Notes under the pieces: model-generated
The model's input: only the letters and a program-made list of their open reading frames with translations
What the model was told of the DNA's origin: nothing
The model's database searches: none
Source: UBA1124 sp963933095
Lineage (GTDB): Bacteria; Pseudomonadota; Gammaproteobacteria; Pseudomonadales; Cellvibrionaceae
Reading direction: 5' to 3'
NCBI GenBank assembly: GCA_963933095.1
Contig: CAWVSV010000010.1
Span: forward strand, 1 to 39,073
Length of the DNA stretch: 39,073 bases
Program-made: the position numbers and the translations under genes
Part shown: positions 33,520 through 39,073 of the stretch, piece by piece
How positions within the stretch are numbered: position 1 is the stretch's first letter
How the letters are laid out: each line of letters begins with the position of its first letter

Positions 33520-34536
33520 GTGCTGACCGCCAACTATAATCTGCAGCCCTTTAATACCTTGGGTATCAGTGCCCAGGCTGAGTTTTTCACAGCCGTTGAC
33601 AACTTGCAGTCGCTGTTAAATGTCATCAGTATTGCCCGCGAAAAAACGTTACCGCTGTTACTCCTCGGTGGCGGTAGCAATATAGTGTTAACTGACGACT
33701 TCCCCGGCATTGCCATTAAGCTCAATTTGATGGGACGCGAGCTAGTTAAAGAGACTGACGAATTTGTATGGCTGCGCGCTGGCGCCGGAGAAAATTGGCA
33801 CGAACTGGTAAATTACTGCTTGAGTCACCACTACTGGGGGCTGGAAAACTTATCACTTATTCCCGGTTGCGCAGGGGCCGCCCCGATTCAAAATATAGGC
33901 GCCTATGGTGTTGAATTAAAGGATGTCTTTTGTGAACTGGAAGCGGTGCAAATAAGCACTGGTGATAAAGTGGTTTTCGATAAAGACGCCTGCCAATTCG
34001 GTTATCGCGACAGCATCTTCAAAGGGCGCTTTAAAGACCAGTTCATTATTACCTCGATCACCTTAAAGCTCTGTAAAACGCCTAGATATTCTATTGCTTA
34101 CCCAGCGCTTGCGACTGCACTGAAGGCTATTCCCGAAGCCTTGTTAACACCTGTCGACGTCAGCACTGCGGTGTGCGCGATTCGTCGCAGTAAGTTGCCG
34201 GCGGTGGAAGAAATTCCAAATGCTGGTAGTTTCTTTAAAAATCCGCTGGTCAGCCACAAACTGTATAGCACTTTGCAGCGTTCTCATCCGACCATGCCAG
34301 CATATGACCAAGGCCCAATAGGTGTAAAGCTAGCGGCGGGTTGGTTGATAGAGCAAGCCGGTTGGAAAGGGAAGGGTTTAGGTGGCGTACTTATGCACCA
34401 GCACCAAGCACTAGTGCTGACCAATCCCAAGCGAGCTTCTGGAACGGCTGTGCTGAAGCTGGCTCAGGCGGTGTGCAGCTCTGTGGTTGAGCGGTTCGGT
34501 ATAGAGTTAGAAATAGAACCGCGCGTATATCCTTAA
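33520..34536 (+). CDS. murB: MurB, UDP-N-acetylenolpyruvoylglucosamine reductase
   Basis: Encodes 338 residues from GTG 33520, two bases after the phosphatase stop. FAD-binding sequences LLLGGGSNIVL and GAGENWHELVNYCL fall in the N-terminal third. Catalytic features are the Arg of GYRDSIFKG, the Ser of the NAGSFFKNP motif and a Glu in the C-terminal EIEPRV. The length and C-terminal domain match the E. coli type. It reduces the enolpyruvyl group to form UDP-MurNAc, a committed peptidoglycan step in the cytoplasm. It ends the envelope operon; no terminator is visible. Confidence 0.96.
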   Translation: MLTANYNLQPFNTLGISAQAEFFTAVDNLQSLLNVISIAREKTLPLLLLGGGSNIVLTDDFPGIAIKLNLMGRELVKETDEFVWLRAGAGENWHELVNYCLSHHYWGLENLSLIPGCAGAAPIQNIGAYGVELKDVFCELEAVQISTGDKVVFDKDACQFGYRDSIFKGRFKDQFIITSITLKLCKTPRYSIAYPALATALKAIPEALLTPVDVSTAVCAIRRSKLPAVEEIPNAGSFFKNPLVSHKLYSTLQRSHPTMPAYDQGPIGVKLAAGWLIEQAGWKGKGLGGVLMHQHQALVLTNPKRASGTAVLKLAQAVCSSVVERFGIELEIEPRVYP

Positions 34537-34981
34537 CAAAATTATGCTCAAATTGGCCGTTGTAGGTAATGTCTGTCGCGCAAATTTTTTACCGCGCTCG
34601 TATTAGCGGTGGTTGCCCCGCTTTGTTGGGTCAATACTGGGCAAGTGCTTTTAACTAGCATCTACAGCCCAGTGCCAACAGTCGGTCAGCCTCCATTGCA
34701 GGGTTGTAATCGCTGGGTATCTTTTTTGCCTATAATTGTCATTAAACTCGCCGCTGCTCATGTTGCCAAAGATCCCATTGCACTGCCGCATGCATACCGC
34801 TGGCAGCATGATTTAAAAGCGCTAGCATTAGCCTGTTCTTTGGTGCTATTAAATAGTCTGCGCATTAGCGCTGAGTAAGATGTAAGATGAATGTTAAGTT
34901 AGGTCGGTAATCTCAGGGCGGTGCATTATTTCCCCCATACAGCCCCGAGGTGATTTTTACAATAAATTTTGAGGTGGCAGC
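34537..34981. other. Intergenic region between murB and uvrY/gacA, with a doubtful small ORF
   Basis: About 445 bases lie between the two blocks. One frame is open from 34570 to 34878, with GTG 34609 as a possible start. If translation began at the unusual codon CTG 34573, the product would open with a signal-peptide-like sequence (SRKFFTALVLAVVAPLCW). No family is recognised, and the later part contains a second hydrophobic stretch near the C-terminus. No promoter for the following gene could be fixed. Confidence 0.35.
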
Positions 34982-35629
34982 TTGGTCAATATCCTTGTTG
35001 TAGATGATCACGATCTCGTACGTATGGGCATAGTGCGCATTCTCGAAGATATCGAGAATTTCACTATTATTGGTGAGGCTGACTGTGGTGAAAAAGCCCT
35101 GCTCTTGACCCGCAAGCACAACCCCGATGTTGTGCTTATGGATGTCAAAATGCCGGGCATTGGCGGTTTAGAGGCCACCAAAAAGTTATTACGAATAAAC
35201 CCAAAGATAAAAATTATTGCCGTTACCGCGTGTGATGACAGTATTTACCCAACAAAGCTAATGCAAGCTGGCGCCGTTGGTTATGTCACCAAAGGAGCCG
35301 GACCAGAAGAAATGATCAGCGCCATTAACAAGGTGATGTCTGGCAATTTATTTATGAGTAGTCAGGTCGCCCAACAAATGGCCCTAAAAAGCTACAGCGG
35401 TGCACAAACATCTCCCTTTGATCAGCTTTCAGATCGTGAGCTGCAGACAGCACTGGCTATCGCTAATGGTAGGCGCGCACAAGCAATAGCAGAAACATTT
35501 AATGTCAGCCCCAAAACCATCAATAGCTACCGCTATCGAATTTTTGACAAGCTACAAATCAGCAGTGATGTTGAGTTAACTTTGCTAGCCGTAAAACACA
35601 AAATACTTGATCCCGAGTCCGTCGTCTAA
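34982..35629 (+). CDS. uvrY: UvrY/GacA response regulator
   Basis: Encodes 215 residues from TTG 34982, with GAGGTGG upstream; the start MVNILVVDDHDLVRMG is where GacA proteins begin. The receiver domain has phosphoacceptor Asp54 in VLMDVKMPGIGGLEAT, with acidic residues at 8-9. A LuxR-type helix-turn-helix is at the C-terminus (LSDRELQTALAIANG, then AETFNVSPKTINSYRYRIF). With the hybrid kinase GacS/BarA it activates small RNAs that sequester CsrA/RsmA, controlling secretion, biofilm and stress responses. It is called gacA in Pseudomonas. It lies 20 bases before uvrC, the classic pair. Confidence 0.95.
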   Translation: MVNILVVDDHDLVRMGIVRILEDIENFTIIGEADCGEKALLLTRKHNPDVVLMDVKMPGIGGLEATKKLLRINPKIKIIAVTACDDSIYPTKLMQAGAVGYVTKGAGPEEMISAINKVMSGNLFMSSQVAQQMALKSYSGAQTSPFDQLSDRELQTALAIANGRRAQAIAETFNVSPKTINSYRYRIFDKLQISSDVELTLLAVKHKILDPESVV

Positions 35630-35649
35630 AACTTCTGCAGCCCAATCTT

Positions 35650-37467
35650 ATGTCTGATTTCGACGCTGACAACTTAATTGCCAGTCTGCCCGGCCAGCCC
35701 GGCATCTATCAGATGTACGACAGCGCTGATAAAATCCTCTATGTTGGCAAGGCCAAAAACCTCAAAAATCGCGTTGCGAGTTATTTTCGACAAACGGGCC
35801 TAAATAGCAAGACTATGGCCCTGGTGGCCAAGATAGCCCAGGTGCTGGTGACTATCACCAAAACCGAAGCTGAAGCTCTAATTCTTGAACACAATTTAAT
35901 TAAGTCGCAGCAACCGCCTTACAATATATTATTGCGCGACGACAAATCTTATCCGTATTTATTCTTGTCGGCTGGGGACTTTCCTCGCATCTCATTGCAT
36001 CGCGGTGCGCAGAAAAAAAAGGGTCACTATTTTGGTCCATTTCCAAACGTCGGGGCGGTAAAAGACAGCCTTTATTTTCTGCAAAAAACCTTTCGTCTGC
36101 GCAACTGCGAAGACAGTGTGTTTAGCAACCGCACTCGGCCCTGCCTGCAATACCAAATTAATCGTTGCACCGGTCCGTGCGTAAAATTGATTGGCGTAGA
36201 GGATTACGCAAAAGATATTGAGCATGCCGAACTGTTTTTGCGCGGCAGTAGCGACCAACTAATACAAGAATTGGCCGACAGCATGGAGTTTGCTGCCGAA
36301 AAGCTCGACTATGAACAGGCGGCACAGCTGCGCGATCAAATAGCGGCGCTACGCAGGATTCAATCACAGCAGGGCATTGATGCGGGCGGTGGTGATATCG
36401 ACATTATCGGCTGCGCCAGTGAGGGTGGGTTAGCCTGTGTACACTTGTTGTTTATCCGTCGCGGCCGCATGCTCGGCAGTAAAAGTTATTTTCCTAAGCT
36501 CACTTTAAACCAAAGTAACAACGAGCTTCTGGAAAGCTTTATCACCCAGTTTTATTTGGCCGACCAGCGCAAAGATCTTCCGCGAGAAGTAGTGATAGGC
36601 ATGCCGCTTGAAAGTGCTGACATAATTGCCGAGGCGCTCACCCTAAAAGCCAAAAGAAACATCAATATCAATCACTCTGTGCGTAGCAAACGAAGCAAGT
36701 GGCTGTCAATGGCGCAAGAAACAGCAGAGCAAAATTTAAAGGCACGCATCGGTAGTCGGCAGAATACCCGGCAGCGATTTGTCGCGCTGAAAGAGCGCTT
36801 GCAGCTGGTCGACATACCCACTCGACTGGAATGCTTTGATATTTCTCACTCAAGCGGCGAAAAAACCGTCGCCTCGTGTGTTGTTTTTAATGTAGAGGGT
36901 CCCCTTAAAAGCGATTACCGTCGCTTCAATATCGACGGTATCACTGGCGGTGACGACTACGCCGCGATGGAGCAGGCGCTCACAAGGCGCTACACCCGCG
37001 TACAAAAAGAAGAGGGCAAGCTTCCCGACATACTGTTTGTCGATGGTGGTAAAGGCCAGCTTAATCGCGCGCGTGCCGTCATGCTTGAGCTTGGTATTAA
37101 TAGCGTCATGTTGATCGGCATTGCCAAAGGCAGTACGCGTAAGGCTGGGTTTGAAACGTTATATCTGGAAACTACCGACTGCGAACTGTCGCTCGACAGT
37201 CACGACCCTGCGCTGCATTTGATTCAATACATTCGAGATGAGTCGCATCGCTTTGCTATTGGTGGACACAAGCAAAGGCGTGATAAACAGCGTAAAACAT
37301 CGCGTCTAGAGGAAATCGAAGGCATTGGCCCTAAGCGCCGTCGCGAATTGTTACGCCATTTCGGTGGGCTACAGGAGATAGAGCGAGCGTCGGCCGACGA
37401 AATAGCCACGGTCAAAGGCATCAGCAAGATCATCGCAGAGGAAATTTACGCGGCTTTTCGTGGCTAA
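35650..37467 (+). CDS. uvrC: UvrC, excinuclease ABC subunit C
   Basis: Encodes 605 residues, the normal length. The N-terminal GIY-YIG nuclease (about 17-95) begins PGIYQMYDSADKILYVGKAK and makes the 3' incision. A Cys-rich stretch (LRNCEDSVF, RPCLQYQINRCTGPC) precedes the UVR domain (DYEQAAQLRDQI), which binds UvrB. The RNase H-like 5' nuclease includes LECFDISHSSG and ILFVDGGKGQL with its catalytic Asp. The C-terminal tandem helix-hairpin-helix (EEIEGIGPKRRRELLRHF) binds DNA. It works with UvrA/UvrB, and with Mfd encoded earlier, in nucleotide-excision repair. Confidence 0.97.
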   Translation: MSDFDADNLIASLPGQPGIYQMYDSADKILYVGKAKNLKNRVASYFRQTGLNSKTMALVAKIAQVLVTITKTEAEALILEHNLIKSQQPPYNILLRDDKSYPYLFLSAGDFPRISLHRGAQKKKGHYFGPFPNVGAVKDSLYFLQKTFRLRNCEDSVFSNRTRPCLQYQINRCTGPCVKLIGVEDYAKDIEHAELFLRGSSDQLIQELADSMEFAAEKLDYEQAAQLRDQIAALRRIQSQQGIDAGGGDIDIIGCASEGGLACVHLLFIRRGRMLGSKSYFPKLTLNQSNNELLESFITQFYLADQRKDLPREVVIGMPLESADIIAEALTLKAKRNININHSVRSKRSKWLSMAQETAEQNLKARIGSRQNTRQRFVALKERLQLVDIPTRLECFDISHSSGEKTVASCVVFNVEGPLKSDYRRFNIDGITGGDDYAAMEQALTRRYTRVQKEEGKLPDILFVDGGKGQLNRARAVMLELGINSVMLIGIAKGSTRKAGFETLYLETTDCELSLDSHDPALHLIQYIRDESHRFAIGGHKQRRDKQRKTSRLEEIEGIGPKRRRELLRHFGGLQEIERASADEIATVKGISKIIAEEIYAAFRG

Positions 37468-37470
37468 GCT

Positions 37471-37498
37471 CTGAAAAATCTTCGTAAGCGTTTATACT
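37471..37498 (+). promoter_or_regulatory. Possible pgsA promoter
   Basis: CTGAAA (37471-37476), a 16-base spacer and TATACT (37493-37498) lie directly after the uvrC stop. The -10 is good; the -35 has two mismatches. It could give pgsA expression independent of the uvrY-uvrC transcript. Confidence 0.3.
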
Positions 37499-37563
37499 GG
37501 CTCACAAAGTTGCATTTTGCAGCGCCAGCGCCATCACCCTACAGCACTAAGAACTTAGACAAT

Positions 37564-38148
37564 ATGACACTAGCCAATCAAATCACGCTATTTCGAATAG
37601 CGCTTATCCCAGTATTTGTTATCGTTTTTTACCTCCCATACAGTTGGAGCTACCCAGTTTCGGCGGTAATCTTTGGCTTAGCAGCCATCACTGATTGGAT
37701 TGATGGCTATGTGGCTAGAAAATACAATCAGAGCACTGCTTTTGGCGCCTTTTTAGACCCCGTCGCCGATAAGTTAATGGTAGTCGTAGCATTGGTGCTT
37801 TTAACCTCGGTACACCCTAGCGTTTGGTTTGCTGTTCCTGCAGCGGTGATTGTTGGTCGTGAGATTGTTATATCCGCGCTCCGCGAATGGATGGCAGAAA
37901 TGGGCGCGCGCGCCAGCGTTGCCGTATCCTACATTGGCAAGGTTAAGACCACGGCACAAATGGCCTCCATAATTGTACTGTTAGCCTTTAACCCCAACAC
38001 CCAGCCTATATTTATGCTGTTCGGTAATTCGGTATTTATGATGTGTGGCTTCGCCTTGCTTTACACCGCGGCCACGCTCACCCTTTGGTCTATGGTTTTG
38101 TACATAAAAGCAGCCTTGCCGACTTTATTGGCTGAAGATTCTAAATAA
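37564..38148 (+). CDS. pgsA: PgsA, CDP-diacylglycerol-glycerol-3-phosphate 3-phosphatidyltransferase
   Basis: Encodes 194 residues from ATG 37564, where MTLANQITLFRIALIPVFV matches the family start; an in-frame TTG at 37510 would add an unlikely 18 residues. The CDP-alcohol phosphatidyltransferase motif is complete: Asp44, Asp47-Gly48, Ala51-Arg52, Gly61, Asp65 and Asp69 in DWIDGYVARKYN then GAFLDPVADK. About six membrane helices place it in the inner membrane. It makes phosphatidylglycerophosphate, the precursor of phosphatidylglycerol and cardiolipin. The order uvrY-uvrC-pgsA-tRNAs is conserved in gammaproteobacteria. Confidence 0.96.
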   Translation: MTLANQITLFRIALIPVFVIVFYLPYSWSYPVSAVIFGLAAITDWIDGYVARKYNQSTAFGAFLDPVADKLMVVVALVLLTSVHPSVWFAVPAAVIVGREIVISALREWMAEMGARASVAVSYIGKVKTTAQMASIIVLLAFNPNTQPIFMLFGNSVFMMCGFALLYTAATLTLWSMVLYIKAALPTLLAEDSK

Positions 38149-38161
38149 AGGCGCAGGAACC

Positions 38162-38189
38162 TTGACAGCTGGCAGCCAATGAATAGAAT
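38162..38189 (+). promoter_or_regulatory. Strong sigma70 promoter for the tRNA operon
   Basis: A perfect -35 TTGACA (38162-38167) is followed by a 16-base spacer and -10 TAGAAT (38184-38189), one mismatch from consensus. The GC-rich stretch AGCCGCTCC directly after the -10 is the discriminator type seen in stringently controlled stable-RNA promoters. Transcription from about 38196 would give a leader of roughly 70 bases before tRNA-Cys. Confidence 0.75.
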
Positions 38190-38264
38190 AGCCGCTCCTT
38201 ATTATTGATCTACCGATAACAAGGGCTAGCTACAAGGGCTTAATCACCCAAAATAGCGCATCAA

Positions 38265-38338
38265 GGCTTGGTGGTAGAATGGTTATGCAGCGGACTGCAA
38301 CTCCGTTTACCCCGGTTCGATTCCGGGCCAAGCCTCCA
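38265..38338 (+). tRNA. tRNA-Cys (anticodon GCA)
   Basis: A 74-base cloverleaf with CCA encoded. The acceptor stem is GGCTTGG (38265-38271) with CCAAGCC (38328-38334), followed by discriminator T and CCA. The T arm contains GGTTCGATTCC, the anticodon loop reads CTGCAAC with GCA, and U73 is the known identity base for CysRS. The sequence GGTTATGCAGCGGA closely resembles E. coli tRNA-Cys. It is processed from a transcript shared with tRNA-Leu. Confidence 0.96.
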
Positions 38339-38384
38339 AATTTTCGACCAAACCTCCGCAGCATTATGGGCGGTTCATCGATTT

Positions 38385-38471
38385 GCCTCGGTGGTGGAAT
38401 TGGTAGACACAGCAGACTTAAAATCTGCCGACCTAACGGTCGTGCCGGTTCAATTCCGGCCCGAGGCACCA
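38385..38471 (+). tRNA. tRNA-Leu (anticodon UAA)
   Basis: An 87-base class II tRNA with a long variable arm (CGACCTAACGGTCG) and encoded CCA. The acceptor stem is GCCTCGG (38385-38391) with CCGAGGC (38461-38467), then discriminator A, the leucine identity base. The anticodon arm is GCAGA-CTTAAAA-TCTGC, giving anticodon UAA. It starts 46 bases after tRNA-Cys. The tRNA-Gly that accompanies these two in some relatives is not found upstream here. Confidence 0.97.
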
Positions 38472-38486
38472 TTTAGAATACGTTAA

Positions 38487-38520
38487 ACCCCTGTAGCTTT
38501 GATCGCTGCAGGGGTTTTTT
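38487..38520 (+). terminator. Intrinsic terminator of the tRNA operon
   Basis: ACCCCTGTAGC (38487-38497), a 7-base loop and GCTGCAGGGGT (38505-38515), with one T-G pair, form an 11-bp stem followed by TTTTT. It begins 16 bases after the tRNA-Leu CCA end. Confidence 0.9.
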
Positions 38521-38961
38521 CGTTCATGGGTCAGGCAAAAAGTAAATATATTAATATGCAATAAAATATTTATCTCCAAACTCTGCGGTTCCGCATTCCT
38601 ATGGCGGTAACACATTGAGCCTCGTATCAATTGCCTCTGGTACTTGTGCACACTAGCCATACGCCCGCTTCTGCTGTGGGCTGTCTACATCACCAACTTC
38701 ATAACCCAGTTTCCACAGGCCTTGGGCAGGTAATAAGCCTCGCTGTCCAGCCGATGTAATAGCTATTTCACAGAAGAAAAGAAGCGACATTAGAATAACA
38801 GTAACAATATAACTGAAGTTATAGCTGTATCTCAGAGAACACTAAGAAAACTGTATTCACAGAAGTCGCCGTATGGAATGGATCAATGCAGTGCTCAGGT
38901 TAACTTTAAGAGCTGCCGCATAACTTTTAAAGCGGCGCAGTGTCAACGATACGTGTGATGA
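38521..38961. other. Non-coding stretch between the tRNA terminator and the heptamer array
   Basis: About 440 bases with no supported gene on either strand, no tRNA and no recognisable promoter. It is AT-rich around 38540-38580 and 38770-38880. Confidence 0.5.
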
Positions 38962-39073
38962 GATGTGAGATGTGAGATGTCAGATGTCAGATGTCAGATG
39001 TCAGATGTGAGATGTGAGATGTGAGATGTGAGATGTGAGATGTCAGATGTGAGATGTGAGATGTGAGATGTCA
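38962..39073. repeat. Tandem array of 16 exact 7-bp units GATGT(G/C)A, continuing past the window
   Basis: Bases 38962-39073 are 16 back-to-back heptamers without a single indel. Only the sixth base varies: G G C C C C G G G G G C G G G C in order. The array is cut by the window end, so its full length is unknown. A 7-bp unit is not a multiple of three, so it would shift frame if copy number changed in a gene, but no gene spans it here. There are no spacers, so it is not a CRISPR. It resembles a bacterial minisatellite (VNTR). Confidence 0.93.

Noticed and set aside
38190..38264. A tRNA-Gly ahead of tRNA-Cys, as in some relatives
   Set aside because: No cloverleaf or anticodon arm can be drawn in this leader.
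38849..38860. CTGT-ATTC-ACAG as a LexA site
   Set aside because: The spacer is 4 bases rather than 8 and no gene follows.
38962..39073. Tandem heptamers considered as a CRISPR array
   Set aside because: Units are 7 bp, directly adjacent and have no spacers; no cas genes are in the window.

Overview
The window looks like chromosomal DNA from a free-living, probably marine gammaproteobacterium near Pseudomonas and the Cellvibrionales. The argument is gene order. A topA-tail, lexA, hpt/mtnP, mfd, nqrABCDEF, apbE, nqrM, sthA, lolCDE, DUF2062, comEC, exbBD, lpxK, kdsB, phosphatase, murB series follows the Pseudomonas arrangement closely. A uvrY/gacA, uvrC, pgsA, tRNA-Cys, tRNA-Leu block follows it, and this sits elsewhere in Pseudomonas aeruginosa. 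The proposed lineage is inference from gene order and protein families; no database search was possible.

Layout. Bases 1-2100 hold the end of a Lys/Pro/Ala-rich protein (probably topoisomerase I), two small conserved proteins, then lexA with its twin operators and a DUF6763 gene on the minus strand. Bases 2400-4860 are a translationally coupled plus-strand operon: an MscS channel, hypoxanthine phosphoribosyltransferase and a methylthioinosine/MTA phosphorylase. It converges on the minus-strand mfd-csiV pair, and the two meet at a perfect 54-bp palindrome. From 9983 the complete Na+-translocating NADH:quinone reductase operon runs with its maturation genes: apbE attaches FMN and nqrM helps assemble the iron centre. 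The sthA transhydrogenase follows. A terminator-shaped hairpin lies inside the start of apbE.

Bases 18622-22235 interrupt this core order: about 1 kb of poorly coding DNA, a GT4 glycosyltransferase and an AT-rich Wzx-type flippase, which looks like an acquired surface-polysaccharide insertion. The core resumes with a small secreted BamE-like protein, the lolCDE lipoprotein exporter, a DUF2062 membrane protein and comEC. An envelope-biosynthesis operon follows (exbB, exbD, lpxK, kdsB, low-molecular-weight phosphatase, murB), in which nearly every gene starts with GTG or TTG. The window ends with uvrY/gacA, uvrC, pgsA, a strong stable-RNA promoter, tRNA-Cys(GCA), tRNA-Leu(UAA), a terminator, and 16 exact copies of a 7-bp repeat running off the end.

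Together the genes cover sodium-based respiration and redox balance, envelope assembly (LPS, lipoproteins, peptidoglycan), DNA repair (LexA, Mfd, UvrC) and purine salvage. I see no transposase, prophage or CRISPR array and no clear new multi-gene system. The best leads are the heptamer array, the hairpin inside apbE, the perfect palindrome and the AT-rich polysaccharide insertion.
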